DNA of 64,000 nt from Rossellomorea arthrocnemi (GCF_904424705.1 NZ_CAJGBF010000007.1:124001-188000); one strand, 5' to 3'. Positions 52,628-62,100 are shown, counted from the first letter of the stretch. Numbers and translations are program-made. Notes: generated by a model from the sequence alone, not told the origin.

Positions 52628-52841
52628 TATTTCCCCGTCTAATGTCGATATTTAAAAGGGAATATTCCGACAATAAAAGTGGAAATCACATAGAGAAAGT
52701 GCATATTTTCCGGGAAATAGTGTGTTCTACAAATTTCTGCATGGGGATCTGTTTTGAAAGAATGTGTCACCTCATGGCAGAGCACATCGGCACGTTTCAA
52801 CATTATGGAAATGGGATAAATGAATGGAAAGAGGTGAGGAA

Positions 52842-54158
52842 ATGAAGACGAACGTTTTTATTAGTGGTGGTGGCATTGGCGGTTTGACACTCGGACTGAA
52901 ACTAGCTCAGTGTGATATTGATGTAACCGTTGTGGAGCGATTGCCAGGGCGGGGTTCCGTCTACAAGGGTGAGCTCTTACAACCCAAAAGTCTGGAAATA
53001 TTCGATTCCCTCGGTGTCCTAGACTCAGTCCTTCAATACGGGCACACCATTTCTGAATTGGAACTGATTGAATTGAAACGTGCTAAATCGAAAGCCGAAC
53101 ATTCAACCATGAGCTATTCCATCCTTCCGACTCCATACCCATTTTCCCTCATGATCCATCATGAAACGTTAAAGGATATCCTGCGGAAAAAAGGGGAAGC
53201 GTATCCGTCCTTTCATTATCGGCGGAATACGGTCTGTAAAAAGATAAATGGTCAAACCGTGACCATCCGAGACCGGGAGACGAAGGCAGAACAGGAGATT
53301 CATAGTGACTTCATCATCGGAGCAGAGGGGAGGAACTCGGTCACCCGTGATTATATGGAAGTGGAGGTGAAGGAGAAAAAGTATAATCATCACTTCCTGA
53401 CGGTCACCTTCCCGCGCCCTAAGGAACTGGTGAAAGGTCGCATCATTTCTACATATCAATCATTTTTAGGCTTATTTCCGCTCCCAAACAATGAAGTAAG
53501 ATCGGTTTACCTCATCCCTGCTGGTGAATACAAAACACTCCGGAAAAAACCGGTTTCAGAGTTTCATAAACTTTATATCGAAATGTGCCCCGATCTGGAT
53601 GGATATGTGAACCAGATAGAGGATTGGAAAAAGATCCAGCTCATGGTCCCATTGAAATATCATGCTGATATCTATGTGAAAAATCATCTAGCCCTCATCG
53701 GGGACGCCGCTCATACAGTCCATCCCATGGCGGGGGAGGGGATGAATATGGCGATTCAGGATGGAAGCATCCTGGGGGAACTATTATGTGATATGTATGC
53801 AGAAGAAAAATTAAATCCTTCCAATTTGGAATGGTATCCAAAGGTCAGAAAAAAGAGGGTGGCACATCAGATGCACCTCAGTCACTTATCGGCACTCGTC
53901 TATTCCTACCCTTACCGGCCGGTGGGCTGGCTGCGCAATAAGAGCCTTCAGAGGATGGAAAGAGATTCGATTTCCCATTACAAACAAATGCTGAATATCT
54001 CAGGTCTCGGCATGTGGAGGGAGACCCTGTTTGACCGGATGATCCAAGGAGGGATGCTCCCGATCAGACATGATTCATTAACAGAAGAAGAGAAAACGTC
54101 GACTGCATTTACAGAAGATCAAGATTATCCCTGGAAAGGAAAGGAGGGCTTACAATGA
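52842..54158 (+). CDS. FAD-dependent aromatic monooxygenase (UbiH/PHBH-like)
   Basis: This encodes 438 residues starting MKTNVFISGGG after GAGGTGAGG. FAD-binding GxGxxG is FISGGGIGGLTLGLKLAQ, the second flavin motif is LIGDAAHTVHPMAGEGMNMAIQDG, and the middle has DFIIGAEGRNSVTRDY. Members hydroxylate or epoxidise aromatic and polyketide substrates with NAD(P)H. The stop overlaps the next methyltransferase start by 4 nt (ATGA), so they are coupled. The substrate is unknown. Confidence 0.85.
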   Translation: MKTNVFISGGGIGGLTLGLKLAQCDIDVTVVERLPGRGSVYKGELLQPKSLEIFDSLGVLDSVLQYGHTISELELIELKRAKSKAEHSTMSYSILPTPYPFSLMIHHETLKDILRKKGEAYPSFHYRRNTVCKKINGQTVTIRDRETKAEQEIHSDFIIGAEGRNSVTRDYMEVEVKEKKYNHHFLTVTFPRPKELVKGRIISTYQSFLGLFPLPNNEVRSVYLIPAGEYKTLRKKPVSEFHKLYIEMCPDLDGYVNQIEDWKKIQLMVPLKYHADIYVKNHLALIGDAAHTVHPMAGEGMNMAIQDGSILGELLCDMYAEEKLNPSNLEWYPKVRKKRVAHQMHLSHLSALVYSYPYRPVGWLRNKSLQRMERDSISHYKQMLNISGLGMWRETLFDRMIQGGMLPIRHDSLTEEEKTSTAFTEDQDYPWKGKEGLQ

Positions 54159-55144
54159 TTGGAGAAATGGTGAAAGTATGGAGGGCAAGAACCTGGATGA
54201 AAAAGAATGTCCCATTTTTATACAGCTGGCATGCCTATGTCGGATATGAAATGGACCTGTTCGACCATTTTACAGAGCCTGCTTCCATTCAGGAAGTGGC
54301 ACTTTCAAAAAACATCGAAATGGACCTCCTCGAACAATGGGTGGAGGTCGGTATTACGATCAAGCATCTAAAGCGGGTAGATGATGCGAAAATCACGACG
54401 AGAAACAGATGGAAGCTGCCGACTTCCAAAAAAGATCCCCACTCTTCGGGGATTCTGCTGAAAGAAATGATGGAACTGCATATACCTGCCCTGTTATCGT
54501 ATCCTCAATTACTGCGGAATCAGACGAAACAGCATTTCAACTCCGATGTCCATGGCTCCACGGTAGCGAAGACATCGATTCTATTAGAACGCTTTGCCTT
54601 CCCTAAAGTAGAAAAAGCAATAAAAAAATACAAAGTAGGTTCCATCCTCGATTTAGGCTGTGGTGAGGGAGGGTATGTGAAGAGAATAGGAAATCGTTAT
54701 CCTGAAAAGAGAATGGTGGGAATCGAGATCCATGAAGCAGTCGCCAAGTCGGCAGAACAATCCCTTCAAGATTTTCATAATGTAGAGATTCTCTGTCGCG
54801 ACTTACATGAATATGAACCCGAACAGCGCTTTGAGATGGTCATGGCCAACAATCTCTTTCACTATATCGATCCATCTGAACGTCTGCAATTCTTTGAGAA
54901 AGCAGCAACATGGCTCGAGTCAGAAGGATTATTCTTCGTATTGACCCCGATGCAGAAGTCCAAGCACGGTAAGCAATTCTCCAGCGCATTCAACAGCTTC
55001 TTTATGACATTCGAGAACCTGTTTCCGATCCCTTCCCAAAAGGAGATGGAGACACTTGCAGGGAAAACCCAATTCAGGGTCGAGTCTGTAGAACCGATTG
55101 TGAAAGAAGGAGGATGGTATGTGATGATATTCAGGAAAAACTGA
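54155..55144 (+). CDS. SAM-dependent methyltransferase with N-terminal winged-helix-like domain
   Basis: This encodes 329 residues. The first 150 residues look like the dimerisation/winged-helix domain of plant- and polyketide-type O-methyltransferases (DHFTEPASIQEVALSKNIEMD). The class I methyltransferase fold follows with motif I ILDLGCGEGGYVKRIG, acidic loop VGIEIHEA and later MVMANNLFHYID. It is coupled by an ATGA overlap to the monooxygenase. Together they look like tailoring enzymes of an unidentified small molecule. Confidence 0.8.
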   Translation: MIGEMVKVWRARTWMKKNVPFLYSWHAYVGYEMDLFDHFTEPASIQEVALSKNIEMDLLEQWVEVGITIKHLKRVDDAKITTRNRWKLPTSKKDPHSSGILLKEMMELHIPALLSYPQLLRNQTKQHFNSDVHGSTVAKTSILLERFAFPKVEKAIKKYKVGSILDLGCGEGGYVKRIGNRYPEKRMVGIEIHEAVAKSAEQSLQDFHNVEILCRDLHEYEPEQRFEMVMANNLFHYIDPSERLQFFEKAATWLESEGLFFVLTPMQKSKHGKQFSSAFNSFFMTFENLFPIPSQKEMETLAGKTQFRVESVEPIVKEGGWYVMIFRKN

Positions 55145-55171
55145 TCCTGGTAAGGGGGGATCGGTTTTTTT
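55138..55171 (+). terminator. Intrinsic terminator
   Basis: AAACTGATCC/GGATCGGTTT (one G-T pair) is followed by T7 and overlaps the methyltransferase stop. Confidence 0.75.
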
Positions 55172-55367
55172 GTTTAGAGTGGAAATGTCTAATGGTTCTG
55201 TGTGCTTTCCTGGGTGGGGGTAAATCAGCTTCTGAATATTTAATGGAAATCAACAGTTGAACACAATGCCCACACAACCCTCAAAATTATTTTCATGAAA
55301 GAGGGTAATCCCCTACCTTTTTAGGGTAAAAATAGAAAGGTAGATCTTGAATGCGGAGGAGAGCCAA

Positions 55368-56675
55368 TTGAGTAGACATGAAATGTATGATTGTATCGGG
55401 ATTGGAATCGGTCCATACAACTTGAGCTTGGCGGCACTGATGGAGGAAAAGACAGAATTGAAGGTGAAATTTTTCGATCAGACACCGGAGTTTCAGTGGC
55501 ATCCGGGTATGCTGATCAATCAGACGGACTTGCAGGTTCCATTTATCGCGGACCTGGTGACGTTTGCGAATCCTCAAAGTCGATACAGTTATTTGAATTA
55601 TTTACATACCCATAATCGTTTATATAAATTTTTCTTTTTTCAAAAGTTTGAAATTCCGAGACAGGAGTACAATGATTATGCCCGCTGGGTGGTGAGTCAG
55701 CTCCGTTCTTGTCAATTTCACAGCGAAGTGATCGGTGTCACGGATGAAGGCGACTGCTATAAGGTTTTGATTGATAACCGGTTGACGGATGAGCGTGAAA
55801 TTTATTATGCAAAACATGTGGTGATGGGGACGGGCAGCAAGCCGCTTATACTGGATGGAATGAAAGGGCTGCCGGTTGGAGACGTCCATCATACGAGCCA
55901 GTATCTGTTTCATAAAAACACCACGATAAAAGGGTCCTCAATTACCATTGTGGGGTCCGGTCAAAGTGCAGCCGAGGTATTCTTAGATTTATTGACAGAA
56001 CAAGTAAATCATTCCTATCAGCTGACGTGGTTAACCCGTTCCGAAGGGATACTTCAGCTTGAGTCGTCAAAGCTTGGACAGGAATTTTTCGCTCCTGATT
56101 ACGTGGACTACTTTCATGGATTGACGTATGAAAAGCGGATGGAAGCATTGAAAACCCTTGATCAGCTCAGGAACGGGATCGACCCTGACACACTCAACAA
56201 TATCTATAATATCCTTTATAACCATTCAGTGAGTGACAAATCACCGAGCATCACGATTCAGCCTCTGACGGAAGTGAATAAGATTCGCAAAGAAGGGGAC
56301 AGATATGTCTTGAATTGCCGACAATGGCAGGAAGATCGTGATTTTTCTTATCAAAGTGATAAAGTGATTTTAGCGACAGGCTACAAACCGAATATCCCCG
56401 GATGGTTCTTTGATGAATTCGAGGACAAAATCGTCTGGGAAGATGAGAAGAAATATAAAGTCTCGCGAAACTATAAGATTCAGTTTAAAGAGGAATCAAA
56501 CCGTGGACATCATTTCTACACCGTGACAAATCTGGAGCATTCCCACGGTGCCGGGGCCACGAATCTCGGTTTGGCAGTTGATCGAAATATACAGATCATC
56601 AATGACATTGTCGGAGAAAACGTATATGAGGTACAACGGAATACGATCTTTTCTCAATTCACGATGGATATATAA
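55368..56675 (+). CDS. Lysine/ornithine N-hydroxylase (IucD/SidA family)
   Basis: This encodes 435 residues from a TTG start 8 nt after GGAGG. FAD motif GIGIGPYNLSLAALMEE, the substrate-side blocks FQWHPGMLINQTDLQVPFIADLVT (key part WHPGML), NADPH motif ITIVGSGQSAAEVFLDLL, and the C-terminal ATGYKPN and HGAGATNLGLA blocks make the family assignment firm. Such enzymes start hydroxamate siderophores by hydroxylating the side-chain amine of lysine or ornithine. No siderophore synthetase or transporter lies beside it. Confidence 0.88.
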   Translation: MSRHEMYDCIGIGIGPYNLSLAALMEEKTELKVKFFDQTPEFQWHPGMLINQTDLQVPFIADLVTFANPQSRYSYLNYLHTHNRLYKFFFFQKFEIPRQEYNDYARWVVSQLRSCQFHSEVIGVTDEGDCYKVLIDNRLTDEREIYYAKHVVMGTGSKPLILDGMKGLPVGDVHHTSQYLFHKNTTIKGSSITIVGSGQSAAEVFLDLLTEQVNHSYQLTWLTRSEGILQLESSKLGQEFFAPDYVDYFHGLTYEKRMEALKTLDQLRNGIDPDTLNNIYNILYNHSVSDKSPSITIQPLTEVNKIRKEGDRYVLNCRQWQEDRDFSYQSDKVILATGYKPNIPGWFFDEFEDKIVWEDEKKYKVSRNYKIQFKEESNRGHHFYTVTNLEHSHGAGATNLGLAVDRNIQIINDIVGENVYEVQRNTIFSQFTMDI

Positions 56676-56677
56676 GG

Positions 56678-56702
56678 GTTTTATTTTTTGAATGCAGGGT
56701 AA
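56678..56702 (+). promoter_or_regulatory. Probable SigB (general stress) promoter of yfkM
   Basis: GTTTTA, 13 nt, then GGGTAA closely fit the SigB consensus GTTT-N13-GGGTAT; the start codon is 47 bp downstream. In B. subtilis YfkM is a general stress protein. Confidence 0.6.
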
Positions 56703-56749
56703 AGTACAAATGTGATAAATACAAACGAAAAATAGGAGTGTTTCATTTT

Positions 56750-57265
56750 ATGGCTAAAATAGCAACGTTAATCACAGACATGTTTGAAGACGTAGAATTT
56801 ACAGATCCTGAAAAAGCGTTTAAAGAAGCTGGCCACGAAGTCGTAACCATTGAAAAGGAAAAAGGAAAATCAATCAAAGGGAAGCAGGGGGAGGCAACGG
56901 TGAAGATCGATGAAAGCATCGAGGACGTCAATCCATCAGACTTTGATGCCCTGTTATTACCAGGCGGGTTCTCTCCTGATCAACTCCGTGCAGACGACCG
57001 TTTTGTGACATTCACGAAGCATTTCATGGATGAGATGAAACCGGTATTCGCGATTTGCCATGGTCCCCAATTATTGATCACGGCAAAAGCCCTGGAAGGA
57101 CGAAAAGCGACGGGATTCAAATCCATTAAAGTCGATATGGAATATGCGGGTGTTACGTATGAGGATAAAGAAGTCGTCGTTTGCGGCAATCAGCTTGTAA
57201 CAAGCCGGACACCGGATGATCTTCCGGCATTCAACCGTGAATCATTGGCGCTGCTTTCTAAATAG
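56750..57265 (+). CDS. yfkM: DJ-1/PfpI family general stress protein YfkM
   Basis: This encodes 171 residues from the ATG at 56750. The nucleophile elbow is AICHGPQLL with C103, and the early Glu is E17 in EDVEFTDPEKAF. ALLLPGGFSPDQLRADDRF and RTPDDLPAFNRESL match B. subtilis YfkM. Such proteins act on damaged or glycated substrates, or as glyoxalases; which applies here is unknown. A SigB-like promoter precedes it and a long hairpin follows. Confidence 0.88.
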   Translation: MAKIATLITDMFEDVEFTDPEKAFKEAGHEVVTIEKEKGKSIKGKQGEATVKIDESIEDVNPSDFDALLLPGGFSPDQLRADDRFVTFTKHFMDEMKPVFAICHGPQLLITAKALEGRKATGFKSIKVDMEYAGVTYEDKEVVVCGNQLVTSRTPDDLPAFNRESLALLSK

Positions 57266-57276
57266 GAAAGATGAAT

Positions 57277-57328
57277 GAAAGGGGACATTCCCCAAGGTAT
57301 TTAACCTTTGGCGGGAATGTCCCCTTTT
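57277..57328. terminator. Long bidirectional hairpin with GGGGACATTCCC core
   Basis: AAAGGGGACATTCCC (57278-57292) pairs with the complementary GGGAATGTCCCCTTT (from 57313), extended by AAGGT/ACCTT. It lies between yfkM and the convergent yfkK. The shape (short GC-rich core, convergent position) is like the GGGACGGACC family but with a different core. Confidence 0.8.
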
Positions 57329-57342
57329 TATAGCCATTCAAT

Positions 57343-57570
57343 TCACGCTTTTCTTCTAAGGTTACCCATTTCTTCGATGATGGCATTCATTTCGCTCGGG
57401 CTGAAGTGATCCTTGCGACTTACCATGATATACAGGTCGTGAAGGTCCTCGTACATTTCTTCATTAAAGTCTTCCGGCTTTACGGCACCTGCATTGACCA
57501 TTCTTAATTTCTCTTTAATGGCTGTGACCATGAATTCAATATTTTCCGTTGTGTTTTGTGATAAATTCAT
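57343..57570 (-). CDS. yfkK: UPF0435 protein YfkK
   Basis: This encodes 75 residues starting [14 protein letters not shown], 10 nt after [23 protein letters not shown] and [20 protein letters not shown] match B. subtilis YfkK. It is small, acidic and helical, with no known activity. It is divergent from yfkJ as in B. subtilis. Confidence 0.88.
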   Translation of the reverse strand: MNLSQNTTENIEFMVTAIKEKLRMVNAGAVKPEDFNEEMYEDLHDLYIMVSRKDHFSPSEMNAIIEEMGNLRRKA

Positions 57571-57747
57571 CTCTGAATCGTCCTTTCCTACGTACATTTA
57601 CTACCATTTATCTTTCCATGATTCGCTCATCCTGTCAACAAGCCCTCGGTTCGGTGATTCTTGGAGGATTTTTTTCGGAGAATGTTTTACACTATGAAGG
57701 AATGGGAAATGAGTAGAAACACTAATACGGTAGAAAAGGATGAGTTC

Positions 57748-58239
57748 ATGGTAACGGTGTTGTTTGTCTGTTTGGGGAATATTTGCAGGTCTCCGATGGC
57801 AGAGGCTATATTCAGGGCTAAAGTAGAAGAAGAGAATCTAGGTGATGTGATCGAAGTGGATTCGGCAGGGACAGGAGACTGGCATGTAGGAAAGAAACCT
57901 CATGAAGGAACTTTAGCCATTCTTAGAGAAAATAATATAAAGAGCGATGGCCTCATCGCGCGGCAATTCCATGGAAAAGACAAGAAGTATGATTACATAG
58001 TGGCCATGGACGCTTCAAATGAACAGAATATGAAGAAGATCCTTGATCGGGATTTTCACGGGAAGGTGTTCAAGCTTCTCGATCTAGTGGGCGAAAGCCG
58101 GGAGAAGGACGTCCCTGATCCATACTACACCGGGAATTTTCAGGAAGTGTATGATCTTGTGGAAACCGGGTGCAGCCGATTACTGAATACAATAAAAAAT
58201 GACAATCATTTGAAGGAGGGTACTATATATGGGAAGTAA
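57748..58239 (+). CDS. yfkJ: Low-molecular-weight protein-tyrosine phosphatase YfkJ
   Basis: This encodes 163 residues starting MVTVLFVCLGNICRS, 7 nt after AAGGA. The active-site loop C8-x5-R14-S15 sits at the N-terminus as in all members, and the general-acid Asp is in VPDPYYTGNF. It removes phosphate from tyrosine (or arginine) in proteins. The stop overlaps yfkI by 11 nt; the yfkJ-I-H order is that of B. subtilis. Confidence 0.92.
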   Translation: MVTVLFVCLGNICRSPMAEAIFRAKVEEENLGDVIEVDSAGTGDWHVGKKPHEGTLAILRENNIKSDGLIARQFHGKDKKYDYIVAMDASNEQNMKKILDRDFHGKVFKLLDLVGESREKDVPDPYYTGNFQEVYDLVETGCSRLLNTIKNDNHLKEGTIYGK

Positions 58240-58648
58240 TAAATTTTTCAAAGGGGTTATGCTTGGTGCTGTTGCGGGAGGGCTTCTCTCACTCTTAGAC
58301 AGATCGACGCGTCAGGAAGTGGGTTCCACTTTAAAAAATAGCGGGAATTATATTTCCACTTATTCAAAAAATCCTCAGAGATTGGTCGAGTCATCCAGGG
58401 AAGTATATGAGAAATTACGCTTGACGGCCGATCAGGTGAGCAGAGACATCCACTTCATCAGTGAAAAAGTAGATGAAATCAAAGGGATGACCCCTCAGGT
58501 GAAAGAGATCATCGAAGAGACGAAAGAAACGATTGAAGACTCTTCCGAAGCATACAAAGATACGTTTTCTGGCCAAGAACCATCAAATGAACTAACTGCC
58601 CAGGATGAAGAAAACCAGCCCGTTGCTTCTTCTTTTAAGGGGTATTAA
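58229..58648 (+). CDS. yfkI: YtxH-like protein YfkI
   Basis: This encodes 139 residues, 9 nt after GGAGG that lies inside yfkJ. A short N-terminal hydrophobic segment with glycines (FKGVMLGAVAGGLLSLLDRST) is followed by a long charged coiled coil (about 50-105) and an acidic tail. This is the YtxH pattern of membrane-tethered coiled-coil stress proteins. Function is unknown. Confidence 0.85.
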   Translation: MGSNKFFKGVMLGAVAGGLLSLLDRSTRQEVGSTLKNSGNYISTYSKNPQRLVESSREVYEKLRLTADQVSRDIHFISEKVDEIKGMTPQVKEIIEETKETIEDSSEAYKDTFSGQEPSNELTAQDEENQPVASSFKGY

Positions 58649-58665
58649 TGAAATGAGGTGAAAGC

Positions 58666-59505
58666 ATGTCGGATGAGACGGTCAAAGGATGGAAAGGATT
58701 TTCGAAAAGTCTTTTCGCGAATATCAGTACGAATGACGTAACGGGGCTCGCCGCGCAAATAGCCTATTACTTTCTTTTATCGCTCTTTCCACTGCTGATT
58801 TTTATCGTAACACTCCTACCGTATCTGCCCGTTGAACAGGGAGATATTTTGGGGCTGGTGAGGGACTTTGCTCCGGGTGAAACGATGTCGATGATTGAGG
58901 AAACGCTGCAGGATGTCATGTCCAACCGTAATTCCGGACTACTGTCTGTCAGTATCATCGCCACGATTTGGTCGGCTTCCAACGGGATGAATGCCATCGT
59001 GAAAAGCCTGAACCGGGCCTATGATGTGGAGGAAACAAGGTCGTTCATTGCCACGCGCCTGATGTCCATACTATTGACATTCGCCATGATCCTGATATTT
59101 GTCATTGCACTTTTACTCCCGGTATTTGGAAAGCAAATAGGTCTTTTTCTATTTTCTCAATTCGGATTTTCAGAGCAATTTCTGACGATTTGGAACGGGA
59201 TTCGCTGGGCGATCACTCCCATCATTCTCTTCATCATATTCGTCGGTTTGTATTATTTTGCTCCGAGTAAACGGATCAAATGTTTAAGTGCGTTTCCGGG
59301 AGCGATCTTTGCGACGCTTGGCTGGGTATTGGCGTCCTTGGCCTTTTCTTATTACGTGGGAAGCTTTGGGAATTATTCCGCCACTTACGGCAGCATAGGC
59401 GGAATCATCGTCCTCATGATCTGGTTCTATTTAACGGGAATCATCATCATGATCGGTGGAGAAATCAATGCATTGGTCACGATTAAAGATAATGATTCGT
59501 GTTAA
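58666..59505 (+). CDS. yfkH: YihY/BrkB family membrane protein YfkH
   Basis: This encodes 279 residues after GAGGTG. Six membrane helices; the family motifs are LAAQIAYYFLLSLFPLLIF near the start, SNGMNAIVKSLNRAYDVEETRSF in the middle and GSIGGIIVLMIWFYLTGIIIMIGGEINAL (key part YLTGIII) at the end. Formerly mis-annotated as ribonuclease BN; the role is unknown. It is the last gene of the yfkJIH operon. Confidence 0.92.
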   Translation: MSDETVKGWKGFSKSLFANISTNDVTGLAAQIAYYFLLSLFPLLIFIVTLLPYLPVEQGDILGLVRDFAPGETMSMIEETLQDVMSNRNSGLLSVSIIATIWSASNGMNAIVKSLNRAYDVEETRSFIATRLMSILLTFAMILIFVIALLLPVFGKQIGLFLFSQFGFSEQFLTIWNGIRWAITPIILFIIFVGLYYFAPSKRIKCLSAFPGAIFATLGWVLASLAFSYYVGSFGNYSATYGSIGGIIVLMIWFYLTGIIIMIGGEINALVTIKDNDSC

Positions 59506-59548
59506 AATAGGGGAAATCACTCCCCGGACATAGTAAGTGTTGAAGCAG

Positions 59549-59597
59549 GGGAAGATTCTATTAAACATACGTGTTTAAAAGGGTCTTCCTTTTTTAT
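59549..59597 (+). terminator. Terminator of yfkJIH
   Basis: GGAAGA/TCTTCC outer and TTAAACA/TGTTTAA inner stems with loop TACG are followed by T6. Confidence 0.75.
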
Positions 59598-59624
59598 GCG
59601 ATATAGAAAGTGAGGTGGGGACAA

Positions 59625-61364
59625 ATGTTAATTGCTGCAATGGTCGAACGGCTTGGGATCATCGTGACGATAGCCTTTGTGATGACAAGGATCAGCTTCT
59701 TCCGTCATCTGATCGAAAAACGGACCCATGTTAAGAAGTCACAGACCTTCCTCCTTATTATGCTGTTTGGTTTCTTTGGGATCGTTGGTACATATACAGG
59801 ATTGATCGTGAATCCGTTTCAAGAGGAATATACGAAATGGCAGTGGCATCTACAGCAGAATGAAGCCATTGCGAATTCACGGGTAATCGGCGTCGTGGTA
59901 GCCGGATTGCTCGGTGGTCCATGGATCGGGCTCGGTGCGGGATTGGTGGCCGGTGTCCATCGTTATTTCCTTGGGGGATTCACAGCGTTCTCATGTGGTA
60001 TCTCAACGGTTTTAGCCGGGGTATTGGCAGGCTGGATCGGGAAGAGGGAAAAGAAAAACAGACTGGTGTCCCCTCAAAAAGCATTTCTCGTAGGCTTTAT
60101 TGCAGAAGGAATGCAGATGCTTCTCATTCTGTTGTTGTCAAAGCCATTTGACGATGCCTACTTACTCGTGTCTGATATTGGAATGCCGATGATTCTGGCC
60201 AATGGAATTGGAACCGGGATCTTCCTGCTTATTATTAAAAGCGTTTTTTATGAAGAGGAACGGATGGGCGCGGCTCAATCCCAAAAAGCACTGCGCCTGG
60301 CAGACAGTACAGTGAAATATATGCGGAAAGGGTTGAATGCATTGTCAGCCCAGGCAACATGTGAAATCCTCATGAGGGATGTAAATGCGCTGGCCGTGTC
60401 GATTACGAATACGACACACATCCTCGCCCATGTCGGACTGGCTTCAGATCATCACCATGAAGGGCGTCCGATTCAAACGGAAGCAACAAAGAAGGTCATC
60501 GGAACCGGAGAATTAATGAAAGTTGGGCGAAAAGACATACAATGTGACCGGAATGGATGCCCATTAGGAGCTGCCATTATGGCTCCACTGTTAAAAGGGG
60601 ATGAGATCGTCGGGACCCTTAAATTTTATTTCCATTCAGAAAAGGAAATCACACCGATCCTGATGGAGCTCACGAAGGGGATTTCCACCCTCCTTAGTCA
60701 TCAGCTGGAGCTTGCGGAAATCGATACACATAAGGAGCTTGCGAAAGAGTCGGAAGTCAAGGCACTGCAGGCTCAAATCAATCCCCACTTTCTCTTTAAT
60801 ACGATCAATGTCATTGTGTCTTTGACGCGGATCAATCCGGATAAGGCAAGGACCCTTTTGATCTCCCTTTCTCAATTCGTCCGGCAGAACCTGACGGGAA
60901 GCACGAAATCAACGTCAACCTTAAAAGAAGAAGGACAGCATGTAAAAGCGTATCTCGCCATTGAAGAAGCACGATTTTTTGACAGGCTGGAGGTCGTGTA
61001 TCAAATAGATGAGGAAGCTTTACAGGCAAGAGTACCATCCATCACACTGCAGCCTCTTGTTGAAAATGCAATCAAGCATGGGATGAAGAATGTGGAAGCA
61101 GGGTTTGTATTAAAGATTTCAATTATGAGTAACGGCGAGGCAGTAACAGTACGGATCGAGGATAACGGGACTGGCATCGATGAGAGCAGAGTGAGTAAAC
61201 TTTTGTCAGAGCCTGTGGAATCACTGTCTGGTACAGGCATTGGTCTCTATAATGTCAACAAACGTCTGGAAATGATGATGGGAAAAGAAGCGGGACTGTC
61301 GATCTCATCTTCCAAAGAAAACGGCACTACAGTTGAATTTTCCGTAAGGAGTGAAAAGGAATGA
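59625..61364 (+). CDS. lytS: LytS-type sensor histidine kinase
   Basis: This encodes 579 residues starting MLIAAMVERLGIIV after GAGGTGGGG. The 5TMR-LYT membrane domain (about 1-210; RLGIIVTIAFVMTRI and GGPWIGLGAGLVAGVHRYFLGG) is followed by a GAF-like domain (about 225-355) and a HisKA-7TM-type kinase: LQAQINPHFLFNTIN with the phosphoacceptor His, LQPLVENAIKHGM and GTGIGLYNVNKRL. It is coupled by ATGA overlap to the response regulator. In Bacillus, LytST responds to external pyruvate. Confidence 0.93.
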   Translation: MLIAAMVERLGIIVTIAFVMTRISFFRHLIEKRTHVKKSQTFLLIMLFGFFGIVGTYTGLIVNPFQEEYTKWQWHLQQNEAIANSRVIGVVVAGLLGGPWIGLGAGLVAGVHRYFLGGFTAFSCGISTVLAGVLAGWIGKREKKNRLVSPQKAFLVGFIAEGMQMLLILLLSKPFDDAYLLVSDIGMPMILANGIGTGIFLLIIKSVFYEEERMGAAQSQKALRLADSTVKYMRKGLNALSAQATCEILMRDVNALAVSITNTTHILAHVGLASDHHHEGRPIQTEATKKVIGTGELMKVGRKDIQCDRNGCPLGAAIMAPLLKGDEIVGTLKFYFHSEKEITPILMELTKGISTLLSHQLELAEIDTHKELAKESEVKALQAQINPHFLFNTINVIVSLTRINPDKARTLLISLSQFVRQNLTGSTKSTSTLKEEGQHVKAYLAIEEARFFDRLEVVYQIDEEALQARVPSITLQPLVENAIKHGMKNVEAGFVLKISIMSNGEAVTVRIEDNGTGIDESRVSKLLSEPVESLSGTGIGLYNVNKRLEMMMGKEAGLSISSSKENGTTVEFSVRSEKE

Positions 61365-62074
61365 AAGTCGCAATAATCGATGATGAACCATACAGCCGTG
61401 AGGAGATGAAGCATCTTCTAAGCAGTTATCCCTGGGTTGAGGTTGTCGGGGAAGCAAGCTCAGGAGAGAAAGGTCTGGAGATTATTTTAACAAAAGAACC
61501 GGACGTCCTATTTCTGGACATCGAGATGCCCGGTATGAGCGGGGTGGATCTTGCGGAGGCACTTCAGAAAATGAAGCGTAAGCCTGAAATCGTCTTCGCC
61601 ACCGCATATCCGGATTATGCCCTTAAAGCATTCCGTGTTGAGGCTGTCGCCTACTTACTAAAGCCATTTGAAGAGGATCAGCTGGCTCAAGCGATGGAGA
61701 GGCTGAAGTCATTATTGAAGATAGAGACCCGTGAGAGTCCATCCTTGGGGAAACTGGCCGTACAGGATGAGGATAAGATTGTGTTTATCCGTCCGGAAGA
61801 CATTCTCTATATTTTCCGGGAAGAGCGGGAAACGGTCATCTGTACGGAAAAAAAGAAATATACATGTCGACTGCCGATCAAGGATCTGGAAACGAAGCTC
61901 GCCACCTATCCTTTCTTCCGTATCCACAAAAGCTATCTCGTTCAGCTGCCCTTTGTGGAAGAATTGATTCCCTGGGGGAGCGGAGTGTACCAGCTGAAGG
62001 TCTACGGAGCGGACGAGGCGATCCCTGTGAGCCGGAATTATGTGAAGGAACTTAGGGAACGGTTGGAGTTATAG
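61361..62074 (+). CDS. lytT: LytTR-type response regulator
   Basis: This encodes 237 residues. The receiver domain has phosphoacceptor D53 (VLFLDIEMPGMSG), with acidic pair D7/D8 and K at LLKPFEED. The LytTR DNA-binding domain (about 140-237) has FIRPEDILYIFREERETVIC, FFRIHKSYLVQL and VSRNYVKELRERL. With LytS it forms a two-component system; the adjacent cstA gene is the obvious candidate target. Confidence 0.93.
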   Translation: MKVAIIDDEPYSREEMKHLLSSYPWVEVVGEASSGEKGLEIILTKEPDVLFLDIEMPGMSGVDLAEALQKMKRKPEIVFATAYPDYALKAFRVEAVAYLLKPFEEDQLAQAMERLKSLLKIETRESPSLGKLAVQDEDKIVFIRPEDILYIFREERETVICTEKKKYTCRLPIKDLETKLATYPFFRIHKSYLVQLPFVEELIPWGSGVYQLKVYGADEAIPVSRNYVKELRERLEL

Positions 62075-62100
62075 AGTTTACCAGGTAGAACCAGTTGAAG

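Noticed and set aside
52564-52845. 93-residue ORF between the kinase and the monooxygenase
   Set aside because: It starts inside the kinase gene, crosses its terminator and shows no ribosome binding site or motif.
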